DNA of 43,099 bases from an uncultured Clostridia bacterium (lineage in GTDB: Bacteria > Bacillota > Clostridia > Oscillospirales > Ruminococcaceae). Of the stretch, positions 35,714 to 43,099 are shown in pieces. The DNA is taken from NCBI GenBank assembly GCA_944387915.1, contig CALXGT010000054.1, positions 1-43,099 of the forward strand. The letters are read 5' to 3'. A model generated the notes under the pieces. It searched no databases and had not been told where the DNA came from. It saw nothing but the letters and a program-made list of their open reading frames with translations. Both the position numbers and the translations under genes were made by a program. Each line of letters opens with the position of its first letter. The stretch's first letter is position 1.

Positions 35714-36466
35714 TTACCTCACCCCTTCTTTCGTTCTGTCCACAAAGTTGCCCAAAGGATAGTAAGGAATCATATTGTCTTCCAACCATTTCAGCGCGTT
35801 CACCGGCGTCAGACCCCAGTTGGTGGGGCAGGTGGAAAGGATCTCCACGATGGAGAAGCCTTTCTTTTCGATCTGGGCGGTAAAAGCCTTCTTAATGGCC
35901 GCTTTCGCCTTCCGGACATTGGCGGGATTATTGACCGCAACCCGCTCGGCAAAGGCGACGCCGCTCAAAGTGGAAAGCATCTCGCAAACCCGAACCGGGA
36001 AACCGGAGTAGCTTACATCCCGTCCGTAAGGGGTGGTCTGGGTGACCTGTCCCGGAAGAGAGGTAGGCGCCATCTGGCCGCCGGTCATACCGTAAATCGC
36101 GTTGTTAACAAAAATGATAGTAATATTCTCGCCACGGGTCGCGGAATGAACCGTCTCCGCCGTACCGATCGCCGCTAAGTCGCCGTCACCCTGGTAGGTG
36201 AACACCACATTGTCGGGGCGAGCGCGCTTGACGCCGGTGGCAACCGCCGGCGCGCGGCCGTGAGCCGCCTGGACCATATCACAGGAAAAATAATCGTAAG
36301 CCATAACCGCGCATCCAACCGGCGCGATACCAATCGTCTTTCCGCCCACGCCCAGCTCGTCGATGGTTTCCGCCACCAGACGGTGAATAATACCGTGGGT
36401 GCAGCCCGGGCAGTAATGGGTCGGTTTATCCGTTAATTCTTTGGTCTTTTGAAATACAATCGCCAT
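35714..36466 (-). CDS. 2-oxoacid:ferredoxin oxidoreductase, beta (TPP) subunit
   Basis: The 250-residue subunit binds thiamine diphosphate and Mg. [12 protein letters not shown] opens it. The TPP motif is GDGDLAAIG near 114-122, with the matching N-N at [14 protein letters not shown]. It lies between the alpha and gamma genes. It resembles the beta chains of branched-chain and 2-oxoglutarate (Vor/Kor) enzymes more than pyruvate enzymes; the true 2-oxoacid used is not certain. Confidence 0.94.
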   Translation of the reverse strand: MAIVFQKTKELTDKPTHYCPGCTHGIIHRLVAETIDELGVGGKTIGIAPVGCAVMAYDYFSCDMVQAAHGRAPAVATGVKRARPDNVVFTYQGDGDLAAIGTAETVHSATRGENITIIFVNNAIYGMTGGQMAPTSLPGQVTQTTPYGRDVSYSGFPVRVCEMLSTLSGVAFAERVAVNNPANVRKAKAAIKKAFTAQIEKKGFSIVEILSTCPTNWGLTPVNALKWLEDNMIPYYPLGNFVDRTKEGVR

Positions 36467-36481
36467 CGTTGTTCCCTCCTT

Positions 36482-37534
36482 TTATTTTGCCATTTCTTCG
36501 ATGGCTTTCAGCACTTCGGCGGGGCTGGGAACAACGCCGCCGGTCCGTCCGTAAAATTCGACGGGGCAGCTTCCGTTGACCGCCAGCTTGACGTCGTCGA
36601 TCATCTGGCCCATGCTCATCTCTACGCAGAGAATCTTTTTCACCTGATTACCGAAAGCGGCAACCTCTTTTTCGGGGAAAGGCCAAACGGTAATGGGCCG
36701 CAAAAGGCCAACCTTAATTCCTTTTGCTCTCGCCTGGTTCACAGCGCTCTTAACAACTCTCGCGGTGGCGCCGTAAGCAACTACGCCGTATTCCGCGTCG
36801 TCGGTCTGATAGGCTTCGTACATCACTTCGTTTTTCTTGACCTCGTCGTACCGTTTGAACCGGTTGACGACAATTTCCTCAAGATCCGAAGGAGTCAGGT
36901 AAAGAGAGTTGATAATGTTGTGGGGACGTTCATTATTGTGTCCGGTAACCGCCCAGGGCTTCTCCGCCATTTTCGGCTCCGTCTCCGGGAACTCTACCGG
37001 CTCCATCATCTGGCCCAGCATACCGTCCGCCAGCATCATGGCGGGCATTCTGTATTTTTCCGCAAGATCAAACGCCTTGCCCAAAAGGTCTACAATCTCC
37101 TGGACCGAAGAGGGCGCGAAAACAATAACCTGAAAATCGCCGTGACCAAGCGCTCTGGTCGCCTGCCAGTAGTCCGCCTGGGAAGGCTGGATTCCGCCCA
37201 GTCCGGGCGAACCTCTCATAACATTGATGATGACACAGGGAAGATCCGATCCGGCAATATAGGAAATACCTTCGGTTTTTAAGCTGATTCCGGGGGAAGA
37301 CGAAGAGGTCATCGCCCGAACGCCGGCCGCCGCGGCGCCCAATACCATGTTGATGGCCGCGACTTCGCTTTCCGCTTGAAGATATGTACCGCCGATTTTG
37401 GGCATCTGTTTTGCCATGTATGCGGCAACCTCGGTTTGTGGGGTGATCGGATAACCGAAAAAGTGCTTACATCCGGCGCGGATCGCCGCTTCGGCAATGG
37501 CTTCGTTTCCCTTCATTAAATATTTCTGTCCCAT
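36482..37534 (-). CDS. vorB: 2-oxoacid:ferredoxin oxidoreductase, alpha subunit (VorB-like)
   Basis: The 350-residue alpha chain holds the pyrimidine-binding domain: GCKHFFGYPITPQTEVAAYM near 22-41, the loop TSSSSPGISLKTEGISYIAG and GGIQPSQADYWQATRALGHG, then a transketolase C-like domain (about 230-345: EYGVVAYGATARVVK). The whole fits VorB, the 3-methyl-2-oxobutanoate (2-oxoisovalerate) enzyme, or KorA. I chose the second in-frame ATG (MGQKYLMKGNEAI), the usual start. It lies between the ferredoxin and beta genes and completes the enzyme with them. Confidence 0.93.
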   Translation of the reverse strand: MGQKYLMKGNEAIAEAAIRAGCKHFFGYPITPQTEVAAYMAKQMPKIGGTYLQAESEVAAINMVLGAAAAGVRAMTSSSSPGISLKTEGISYIAGSDLPCVIINVMRGSPGLGGIQPSQADYWQATRALGHGDFQVIVFAPSSVQEIVDLLGKAFDLAEKYRMPAMMLADGMLGQMMEPVEFPETEPKMAEKPWAVTGHNNERPHNIINSLYLTPSDLEEIVVNRFKRYDEVKKNEVMYEAYQTDDAEYGVVAYGATARVVKSAVNQARAKGIKVGLLRPITVWPFPEKEVAAFGNQVKKILCVEMSMGQMIDDVKLAVNGSCPVEFYGRTGGVVPSPAEVLKAIEEMAK

Positions 37535-37556
37535 TTTATCCAATCCTTTCCAAAGG

Positions 37557-37760
37557 TTATTTTTCTACCGTGATGACACAGTCCGGACACATGGTGGCGC
37601 AGATCGCACATCCGATGCAGTCCTCTCCCCGGACAGGAACCGCCGGGTTGTAGCCTTTCAGGTTCAGTTCCTTTTTCAGCTCCAAAACCTTCTTCGGGCA
37701 AAAATGGACACAGAGGCCGCAGCCCTTGCATTTTTCTTCGTCAATGGTTACTTTGGCCAT
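37557..37760 (-). CDS. 2 x [4Fe-4S] ferredoxin-like delta subunit
   Basis: A 67-residue protein with two CxxCxxC...CP motifs, C-K-G-C-G-L-C-V-H-F-C-P and C-I-G-C-A-I-C-A-T-M-C-P, for two [4Fe-4S] clusters. It passes electrons from the 2-oxoacid complex to free ferredoxin. I chose the ATG at 37760 (MAKVTIDEEKCKGCG) because AAAGGA lies 8 bases upstream; the 39 residues before it in the open frame overlap the NTPase gene and do not look like ferredoxin. It is the first oxidoreductase subunit in the operon. Confidence 0.94.
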   Translation of the reverse strand: MAKVTIDEEKCKGCGLCVHFCPKKVLELKKELNLKGYNPAVPVRGEDCIGCAICATMCPDCVITVEK

Positions 37761-37786
37761 ATGGCACATCCTTTCTTCCGTCACCG

Positions 37787-38446
37787 TTAAAAATTCGGTC
37801 CGACGTAAATAGTAACAGGGTAAATGGAATAAGACGATAACTCGTCCGCGTAACGGCTTTCTACCGCAGTAGCCCAAAGGGGAACGCCGGAAACCGTCTC
37901 ACACTCCTCGGCAAAGGGGATGGACCGCAAAACGGTTTCACCGTCGGTTTCCTTCCCTAAGTTGGAGTTGTTAAACAGTTTCGTCGCCCGCAAACCGGAA
38001 GCCGCCTCGATTTCCCGCATAACGGTAAGGGCGTCCTCAGGACTTCTGGTCAGATACCGGTAACAGTTGATCACATAGATCAGCTCGTAACCAACATCGC
38101 GAATCTCTTCGCTGTACCGGCCAAGGGCAATCGCCCCCGCGTCGTCGCCGCCCACGTCGATGATAATGACGCCTTTCTTTTGCCGCAGCACGCCGTCCAC
38201 GGCGCCGGAAAGGGCGGGAATATCCAGGTTGGTATTGGCATAGACCGGAGCAATGATCTCGATTCCTTCATCCGAAAACAGCTTGGAAAAATCGGCGGTA
38301 CGAAAATACGGATTTACAATATCCAAATCGATTACTGTCACCGGTTTTCCGGATTTTTTGGCGTCCAGCGCCAGATTGACCGCCAAATTGGTCTTTCCGC
38401 TTCCGTAATGCCCGGTAATGATGGTGATCCAACGATCCTTTTCCAT
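37787..38446 (-). CDS. MinD/ParA-like P-loop NTPase of the 2-oxoacid operon
   Basis: The 219-residue protein starts MEKDRWITIITGHYGSGKTN, so the Walker A motif GHYGSGKT lies at about 12-19. A deviant-Walker-type signature follows: DLDIVNPYFRTADF (switch region) and IIIDVGGDDAGAIALGRY near 95-112. It resembles the CobQ/MinD/ParA group. Such genes often precede VOR/KOR operons in Clostridia, but their function is unknown to me. AGGAGG lies 8 bases before the chosen ATG. Roles in cofactor assembly or regulation of the complex are only inference. Confidence 0.85.
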   Translation of the reverse strand: MEKDRWITIITGHYGSGKTNLAVNLALDAKKSGKPVTVIDLDIVNPYFRTADFSKLFSDEGIEIIAPVYANTNLDIPALSGAVDGVLRQKKGVIIIDVGGDDAGAIALGRYSEEIRDVGYELIYVINCYRYLTRSPEDALTVMREIEAASGLRATKLFNNSNLGKETDGETVLRSIPFAEECETVSGVPLWATAVESRYADELSSYSIYPVTIYVGPNF

Positions 38447-38531
38447 AACTTTTCCTCCAGAGTCTCGCTTCGGTCCTTTCATTTTACTACATTAAACGCG
38501 TAAAGGGAATCCTTTTTTTGAAAAAAGGGTG

Positions 38532-38563
38532 AAAAAAACAAAAGGGAGCCTTTGCTCCCTTTG
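38532..38563 (-). terminator. terminator after the CitMHS transporter
   Basis: CAAAGGGAGC and GCTCCCTTTTG form a 10-bp stem with a short loop and a T run on the minus strand, just after the transporter stop. Confidence 0.85.
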
Positions 38564-38604
38564 TTTTTTAGCTATTTTGGTTTATGCCGATATCCGACGT
38601 TTCA

Positions 38605-39969
38605 TTAAATATGAATAGCGCCGATCAAAAGAGAAATCAGCAGCATAATAATGGTGACCAAAAAGGCCAGAGGTATGGTTTTTTTCTGGTGTTCGCCCAG
38701 CTCGACACCCGCTAATCCAATCAAAAGGAAGGTGGATGCCGTTAAGGGAGATACCGGAAAGCCGGTGGTCATCTGGCCTAAAACCGCGGCGCGCGCCACA
38801 TCCAGCCCGGAGGTACCGAGTCCTTCCGCCGTACTGCTCAGCACCGGAAGGATCCCATAGTAGAAAGAGTCGGGATCAAACAACAAGGATGCGGGCATAC
38901 CCAACACACCTACGATTACTGGGAAAAATTTTCCAAGGGACGCAGGGATCACCGATACCAGTGCGTTGGCCATTTCCGAGATCATACCCGTCCCCTTCAT
39001 AATGCCGGTGAACGCGCCGGCGGCAAACAGCACCGAGCACATCATCAGCGCCTCCTTGGCGTGGGCGTTGACCCGCTCACCCTGCTGGTCAGGATGAGGG
39101 TAATTGATCGCCATAGCCAGCACAAAGGCGATCATAAAAATCACTGCCGGAGCAAAACCGGAAAACAACAAAGCGACGATCGCCAAAAAGATGAGGCCCA
39201 CATTGACCAAAAACAGCTTCGGGCGAAGAAGGCTTCTTTCTTCCTCAGAAAGCTCCTCGTCATTTAAGGACAAAATCAGTCCGATCGTCGCCGCGCCGCC
39301 GTTTTCCTTTTGCATTCGCATCGCTTCCCGTTTTCCCAAAAGTCCGGCAATCAAAAAGACGGAGATCAAGCCGCAGATGACTGGAATACAGAGAGGCATA
39401 AAGAACTCAATGACGTCGATGTTCATAGCGGTGGCTGCGCGAATGGTGGGACCGCCCCAGGGAAGAATATTCATAACACCGGCAGCCAGCGCTACCACCG
39501 TCGCTAACGTCGTACGCCGCATTCCCACCGCGTCATAAATGGGGATCAGCGCCGGAACACAGATCAAAAAGGTAACCGCGCCGCTTCCGTCCAAATGGAC
39601 CAGCATCGCCAGCGCCGCCGAACCGATGGCGATTTTGACCGGCGAAGTACCAATCAGCCGCAAAATGGCACGAATGATTGGCCGGAAGGTACCGGCATCT
39701 GTCAAAACGCCAAAGAACAAAATGGAAAAAATAAACATAACGCCGGTCGCCGCAACCGAACCGATCCCTGAAGAGCCGGTAATATATCCGCCCAGCGCCT
39801 TTACGTTTTCCAGTACGTTGATCGTGCCGTCTTCTCCTTCTATAAAGAAGCAGGCGATAACGCCGACCACCACCGGGACTCCGATCAAAGCCGCGGTAGG
39901 CGACATCTTTTTGGTCATAACCAAAACCAAAAGCAAAATCACCGCAACAAATCCCAAAACCGCAAGCAT
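38605..39969 (-). CDS. CitMHS-family citrate/divalent-metal-type transporter
   Basis: A 454-residue inner-membrane protein with about twelve helices. The family signatures are SPTAALIGVPVVVGVI near the start, LVHLDGSGAVTFLICVPALIPIYD (about 123-146) and LPWGGPTIRAATAM (about 169-182); GYPVSPLTAST-type sequence (here GFPVSPLTASTFLL) and LGEHQKKTIP close it. Relatives move metal-citrate complexes with protons; the substrate here is not proven. It has its own promoter and terminator and does not overlap the 2-oxoacid operon. Confidence 0.88.
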   Translation of the reverse strand: MLAVLGFVAVILLLVLVMTKKMSPTAALIGVPVVVGVIACFFIEGEDGTINVLENVKALGGYITGSSGIGSVAATGVMFIFSILFFGVLTDAGTFRPIIRAILRLIGTSPVKIAIGSAALAMLVHLDGSGAVTFLICVPALIPIYDAVGMRRTTLATVVALAAGVMNILPWGGPTIRAATAMNIDVIEFFMPLCIPVICGLISVFLIAGLLGKREAMRMQKENGGAATIGLILSLNDEELSEEERSLLRPKLFLVNVGLIFLAIVALLFSGFAPAVIFMIAFVLAMAINYPHPDQQGERVNAHAKEALMMCSVLFAAGAFTGIMKGTGMISEMANALVSVIPASLGKFFPVIVGVLGMPASLLFDPDSFYYGILPVLSSTAEGLGTSGLDVARAAVLGQMTTGFPVSPLTASTFLLIGLAGVELGEHQKKTIPLAFLVTIIMLLISLLIGAIHI

Positions 39970-40006
39970 AGCAGATAGCCTCCCTCAAATTCCGAAAATC
40001 GTCCTT

Positions 40007-40035
40007 ATCATAAGGCAATCCAAGTAGTTTTGCAA
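40007..40035 (-). promoter_or_regulatory. promoter of the CitMHS gene
   Basis: TTGCAA (40030-40035), 17 bases and TATGAT (40007-40012) on the minus strand, with GGGAGG and the ATG about 40 bases downstream. Confidence 0.8.
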
Positions 40036-40100
40036 CCAAAAAAGCAATTTTTCGGGAAATTATTCAAAAAAAAATTATTTTCTACCGAGAAATGAGAAAA

Positions 40101-40136
40101 AAAACAAAAACCGGAGAAAGGCTCTCCGGTTTTTCC
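40101..40136 (-). terminator. terminator after spo0A
   Basis: AAAAACCGGAGA and TCTCCGGTTTTT form a 12-bp stem with a 5-base loop, followed by a T-rich tract on the minus strand. Confidence 0.88.
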
Positions 40137-40144
40137 TGGTTTCA

Positions 40145-40933
40145 TTAAACCGCTGCGTTTTTCCGCTTCGCCGACTGAAGCTGCATCTTTAGTTTGTCCG
40201 TCAGCATCGCGATAAATTCCGAGTTAGTGGGTTTGCCCCGATTGTTTTGCACCGTGTAGCCAAAATAAGAATTGAGCACATCCACGTCGCCTCGATCCCA
40301 TGCAACCTCAATCGCGTGGCGGATCGCCCGTTCTACTCTGGAAGGCGTCGTCTCGAATTTCTTTGCCACAGCAGGATACAACTGTTTGGTAACGGATGTC
40401 ATAATCCCGTTTTCTTTCACCGACAAAAGAATGGCTTCTCTCAGATAATGGTAGCCCTTAATATGAGCTGGCACACCGATTTCATGAATCATTTCGGTCA
40501 CCTTCAATTCCAGCTCTTCTACCACTTCCGCCTTTTCGTACATCCGCTCTTTATAAGCGCTCAGCTCATCGCCTGCCAACGCTTCAATGCGCCGCAGCAC
40601 CACCGAATGTTCCAAGGGCTTGAGCATAAAATAACAATGAGGATGGCGAGCAACCATGTTTTCCACAAAAGGATTGATGAACGAGGACGTAATGATGAAT
40701 TGGGGCATCGCTTCATCCTTCAAATTTTCCAATACGCCCATCGCGTCGGTGTGCCGAAGCTGGACATCCATAACCACCACGTCCGGATGATAATCCCGAA
40801 TCGCCGAAAGTACTTCGAACCCGTCTCGGCGGCGAACGATGGTTCGATATCCCTTTTGTGTCAGCTGCTCTTGATAGTAAGCCGCAATATCTGCGGAATC
40901 TTCGCTGATCACGATAGTCTTTTGACTGTTCAA
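40145..40933 (-). CDS. spo0A: sporulation master regulator Spo0A
   Basis: Spo0A commits the cell to endospore formation. The 262-residue protein has an N-terminal receiver with acidic residues E11-D12, phosphorylation site D56 and K105 (YFMLKPLE), and a C-terminal DNA-binding domain (about 140-255) with the invariant [20 protein letters not shown] and [16 protein letters not shown]. The receiver is unusual: the normal I-M-P-H-L-D-G-L after D56 reads Q-L-R-H-T-D-A-M, with the conserved proline lost. Translation starts at TTG, with GGGAGG 9 bases upstream. It lies next to spoIVB, the order found in sporulating Firmicutes. Confidence 0.96.
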   Translation of the reverse strand: MNSQKTIVISEDSADIAAYYQEQLTQKGYRTIVRRRDGFEVLSAIRDYHPDVVVMDVQLRHTDAMGVLENLKDEAMPQFIITSSFINPFVENMVARHPHCYFMLKPLEHSVVLRRIEALAGDELSAYKERMYEKAEVVEELELKVTEMIHEIGVPAHIKGYHYLREAILLSVKENGIMTSVTKQLYPAVAKKFETTPSRVERAIRHAIEVAWDRGDVDVLNSYFGYTVQNNRGKPTNSEFIAMLTDKLKMQLQSAKRKNAAV

Positions 40934-40983
40934 AAGAGAACGCCTCCCAAATATGTATTTTTATGAACAAGAATTGTGAATAT

Positions 40984-41012
40984 ATCTTATCATTTCGGAA
41001 TAATTATTGCAA
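40984..41012 (-). promoter_or_regulatory. sigma-A-type promoter of spo0A
   Basis: TTGCAA (41007-41012), 17 bases and TAAGAT (40984-40989) on the minus strand, about 50 bases before the TTG start. I did not find a convincing sigma-H element. Confidence 0.6.
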
Positions 41013-41115
41013 GTCGATTCTTGTAAGAAAGAAAAAGTTTGGCTCTTTGTTAAATCTCTAACCTCATTTTTTGTAATAAGTAAATTAAATAATATAACTG
41101 AAAATAAGAGTATTT

Positions 41116-41122
41116 TGTCGAA
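41116..41122 (+). promoter_or_regulatory. 0A box (TGTCGAA) upstream of spo0A
   Basis: TTTTGTCGAAA matches the TGNCGAA Spo0A-binding consensus exactly. It lies about 110 bases upstream of the spo0A -35 element. Confidence 0.6.
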
Positions 41123-41165
41123 ATCTGTTGATTTTTAGAGTAAATACCGTATAATATTAAAATTT

Positions 41166-41172
41166 TGTCGAA
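41166..41172 (+). promoter_or_regulatory. second 0A box (TGTCGAA) upstream of spo0A
   Basis: TTTTGTCGAAT is a second exact match in the same orientation, 50 bases from the first, close to five helical turns. A one-mismatch copy, TGTCGAT, lies at 41237-41243. Confidence 0.6.
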
Positions 41173-41252
41173 TTATAATCTATTTTAGTTTATATTATCA
41201 AAATATAAGGATTTTTAATAAAAAATAGGGGTTTTGTGTCGATTAAAGTCAT

Positions 41253-41282
41253 CAATTTTTCGCTATTTTTCGTCATTTTTCG
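41253..41282. repeat. three tandem decamers phased at 10 bp
   Basis: CAATTTTTCG, CTATTTTTCG and TCATTTTTCG follow each other without a gap, so eight of ten bases repeat exactly and T5 tracts recur every 10 bases. T or A tracts in helical phase are known to bend DNA. The same stretch holds TGACGAA on the minus strand (41269-41275), another match to TGNCGAA. The rest of the 461-base gap is AT-rich and has no supportable gene. Confidence 0.8.
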
Positions 41283-41350
41283 ATCTTTGAAAAAAGTCTT
41301 CATAAAAATATGGAAAAAAGAATGAAAATTCAATTTTTTGCTGGAATAAT

Positions 41351-41380
41351 AAAAAAGGAAGGCGAAATTGCCTTCCTTTT
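41351..41380 (-). terminator. terminator after spoIVB
   Basis: AAAAGGAAGGC and GCCTTCCTTTT form an 11-bp stem with a 6-base loop and a T run on the minus strand, just after the spoIVB stop, so spo0A is transcribed separately. Confidence 0.88.
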
Positions 41381-41394
41381 CGTAATTTTTTCTG

Positions 41395-42618
41395 TCAAAA
41401 TCCGGATGCATGCCATTCGTTTTCATCAGACAGATTCCCGAGCATATTTTCAATAAAGATACCATATCCTCGGGTGGGGTCATTCACGAAAACGTGAGTT
41501 ACCGCGCCGATAATCTTTCCGTTTTGAATCAGCACCGATCCGCTCATCCCCTGGACGATACCGCCTGTGCGAGCGATTAACTCCGGATCCGTCACCTGGA
41601 TCACCATATCCTTTTTTCCGGTTCCGCCGTAGTTTACCTTTTCGATATTGACTTCGTAAGCCTTGGGACCGTCGTTTTCCACCGTAGTAATCAATGTGGC
41701 GGCGCCTTCTGTAATTTCGTAGGACGCGGCTACCGGTATCGGCTCCACATTTTCCACCGGACAGCTATTCAAGGTTCCGTAAACGCCGGTATTGGTGTTT
41801 TTTTCCAATTCGCCGGAAGCGCGGCGGGTAGTAAACGTCCCTTGGAGTTCACCGGGAGATCCTGCTTCCCCTTTTTTTACGTCCAATATGGTAACCGGAA
41901 CGACCTCTCCGCTTTTAAAGGGCAAAAGCGTTCCGGTATCTGCGTCGCAAACGCCATGTCCCAACCCTCCGAAAGCGCCGGTAAGAGGATCATAAAAAGT
42001 AATGGTGCCAATTCCCGCCGAGCTGTCCCGGCCCCAAACGCCAATTCGATAGCTCTCGGTAGAAATTTCTTTTTGAGGAAGAACCGTTACATTTTCTTCC
42101 TCATTTTCCCGCATCACAGTAAAGACGAGCGCTTGACCTTCGGAAGAGGCAACCTGGCTTTTTAATTCCTCGAAAGAGGAAATGGCCGTTCCGTTTACCG
42201 CGGTAATGGTGTCGCCCACTTCCAGTCCATCCCGCTGCGCCGGGCTGTAGGCGCCCGACTCGGTTTCAATCGGAGTAAAACTTACGACAACAACGCCCTC
42301 CGCCAAAAGTTTGAGGCCGAAGGGCGTCCCGCAAGGAACCAGATATCTGGTGGATACCTCGGTAACCGTTGCTGTTTTTACTGGAATTACGCCAAAGAGA
42401 CGAATTTCCCGCTCGGAAGAGAGAGGCTGTCCCGCACATTCCGCCGTAAGATGCTCGTAGGGATGACAGGAAAATTCGCTTCCCTCAGAAAGATAAAACC
42501 GATCCGGTAAAACACCGTTTAAATACCAGACAACCCCCATAATTCCCACCGTTGCCAACGATAGGAACAAGGCGGCTGTCCTTGTGATTTTTTTTGCCAT
42601 TTTTTCATTTCCTTTCAT
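41395..42618 (-). CDS. spoIVB: SpoIVB peptidase (S55), forespore signalling protease
   Basis: SpoIVB is exported from the forespore and cleaves SpoIVFA, which lets SpoIVFB process pro-sigma-K in the mother cell. The 407-residue protein has an N-terminal signal-anchor (about 12-33), a PDZ domain (about 100-170: GLEVGDTITAVNGTAI) and the S55 protease domain, with catalytic H221 (GGLGHGV), D344 (VTDPELI) and S359 (GGIVQGMSGS). Where relatives often have GSPI after the serine, this has GSVLI. Start is either 42618, with GGGAG 6 bases upstream, or the ATG six codons later. Confidence 0.96.
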   Translation of the reverse strand: MKGNEKMAKKITRTAALFLSLATVGIMGVVWYLNGVLPDRFYLSEGSEFSCHPYEHLTAECAGQPLSSEREIRLFGVIPVKTATVTEVSTRYLVPCGTPFGLKLLAEGVVVVSFTPIETESGAYSPAQRDGLEVGDTITAVNGTAISSFEELKSQVASSEGQALVFTVMRENEEENVTVLPQKEISTESYRIGVWGRDSSAGIGTITFYDPLTGAFGGLGHGVCDADTGTLLPFKSGEVVPVTILDVKKGEAGSPGELQGTFTTRRASGELEKNTNTGVYGTLNSCPVENVEPIPVAASYEITEGAATLITTVENDGPKAYEVNIEKVNYGGTGKKDMVIQVTDPELIARTGGIVQGMSGSVLIQNGKIIGAVTHVFVNDPTRGYGIFIENMLGNLSDENEWHASGF

Positions 42619-42821
42619 TTTTCGCTCCCTTTTTACCTTATGAAGAAGGAAAGCGTTTATCCCTTCTGAAATCTCCCTTTTCTGGGAAGGCTTATTTATT
42701 TTTGCGGCAAAACGCCCTTGTTTTCAGTGTAGGAAAAAAAGAGAAATCTTTTTGCCTCAAATTGTCGAAGGAAAAAATGTTTTTTTGCCCCTCTATTTGC
42801 TATTTGAAAAAAATGGAAAAA
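42619..42821. other. AT-rich spoIVB upstream region
   Basis: I find no gene. One exact TGTCGAA (42763-42769, plus orientation) is present, but a single copy can be chance. The minus strand has small hairpins such as GGCG-TTTT-GCC near 42700-42715. I could not identify a convincing sigma-F or sigma-G promoter by eye. Confidence 0.3.
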
Positions 42822-42823
42822 AT

Positions 42824-42868
42824 AAAAAAAGCGGGACGAGGAAAGTGTTCCCTTCCTCTGTCCCGCTT
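42824..42868 (-). terminator. terminator-like hairpin between tRNA-Cys and spoIVB
   Basis: AAGCGGGAC and GTCCCGCTT arms with an inner AGGAA/TTCCT stem, followed by TTTTTTT on the minus strand. It stands about 60 bases after the tRNA-Cys terminator, so it may be a backup or may end a separate short RNA. Confidence 0.75.
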
Positions 42869-42926
42869 ATTCGATGACATCGACTCTATCTGCCCCAAAA
42901 TCCCAATGAAAGGCCATTTTTGAAAA

Positions 42927-42966
42927 TAAAAAAACGGAAGTTTCCCGCAAATACGGGAAACTTCCG
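42927..42966 (-). terminator. terminator after tRNA-Cys
   Basis: CGGAAGTTTCCCG and CGGGAAACTTCCG form a perfect 13-bp stem with a 6-base loop, followed by TTTTTTT on the minus strand, directly after the tRNA-Cys 3' end. Confidence 0.93.
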
Positions 42967-42968
42967 TC

Positions 42969-43042
42969 TGGAGGCGTCACCCAGATTTGAACTGGGGATC
43001 AGGGAGTTGCAGTCCCACGCCTTACCACTTGGCTATGACGCC
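42969..43042 (-). tRNA. tRNA-Cys(GCA)
   Basis: A 74-nt cloverleaf with acceptor GGCGTCA/TGACGCC, discriminator T and encoded CCA, D arm GCC...GGC, anticodon loop CTGCAAC (anticodon GCA) and T arm with GTTCAAATC. One stem position (27-43) is a T-T mismatch. Confidence 0.94.
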
Positions 43043-43088
43043 TTAGATAACACACTCCCAGCTACAAGCCGGGAGCAATTTACACATC

Positions 43089-43099
43089 TGGAGCGGATT
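43089..43099 (-). tRNA. 3' end of a second tRNA, probably tRNA-Gly (partial)
   Basis: The last 11 bases read AATCCGCTCCA on the minus strand, the shape of an acceptor 3' strand with T discriminator and CCA. The spacing after tRNA-Cys fits a tRNA cluster, and the GCGG-type acceptor suggests glycine. The rest lies outside the window. Confidence 0.45.

Noticed and set aside
41190..41483. 97-codon minus-strand frame between spoIVB and spo0A
   Set aside because: It overlaps the 3' end of spoIVB in another frame and runs through its terminator and AT-rich DNA; no ribosome-binding site precedes it and the composition is that of AT-rich noise.
42763..42769. TGTCGAA upstream of spoIVB as a Spo0A site
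   Set aside because: A single 7-base match is expected by chance in this much non-coding DNA, and spoIVB is normally controlled by forespore sigma factors.

Overview
The window reads as a chromosomal segment of an anaerobic, spore-forming member of the Clostridia, most like the Oscillospiraceae/Ruminococcaceae side of the group. The grounds are spo0A next to spoIVB, a ferredoxin-linked metabolism (a one-chain pyruvate:ferredoxin oxidoreductase and a four-subunit 2-oxoacid:ferredoxin oxidoreductase), a DUF1934 gene before argS, and a KOW-domain gene between map and infA. Family-level placement is an inference. Almost everything is on the minus strand; only a MATE exporter gene and one tRNA-Arg are on the plus strand.

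Layout. 1-3.4 kb: argS, a DUF1934 gene and a divergent D-Ala-D-Ala-ligase-like gene form one operon with a strong promoter. 3.5-9.6 kb: an RluA-type pseudouridine synthase, a PhoR/PhoB-like two-component system, a Na/phosphate cotransporter with PhoU domain, and a TrkH/KtrB potassium transporter. 9.66-11.5 kb: tRNA-Arg(CCU) and the MATE gene, both with near-consensus promoters. 11.5-15.6 kb: a small membrane protein and the PFOR gene. 15.7-18.2 kb: an MFS transporter, a 32-residue membrane peptide missed by length cut-offs, a YjjG-type HAD phosphatase and a membrane-anchored PH-like protein, closely packed.

18.2-34.0 kb: one uninterrupted S10-spc-alpha ribosomal super-operon, transcribed rpsJ to rplQ and including secY, adk, map, the KOW gene, infA and rpoA. 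It has a consensus promoter and a leader of about 350 nt holding a possible 34-codon ORF and a rho-independent terminator, so it looks attenuated. Two genes too short for an ordinary ORF list, rpmD and rpmJ, are present.

34.0-40.0 kb: mutY, then a 2-oxoacid:ferredoxin oxidoreductase operon (P-loop NTPase, ferredoxin, alpha, beta, gamma), then a CitMHS-type carboxylate transporter. 40.1-42.6 kb: spo0A (TTG start) and spoIVB, separated by an AT-rich region carrying several Spo0A-box matches and a 10-bp-phased repeat, which suggests autoregulation. The right end has tRNA-Cys(GCA) and the edge of another tRNA, probably tRNA-Gly.

Most of the window is conserved housekeeping DNA and I see no defence island, prophage, insertion sequence or CRISPR array. 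The items most worth a second look are the rpsJ leader, the ligase-like protein that lacks catalytic residues, the 32-residue membrane peptide, and the control region and unusual receiver domain of spo0A.
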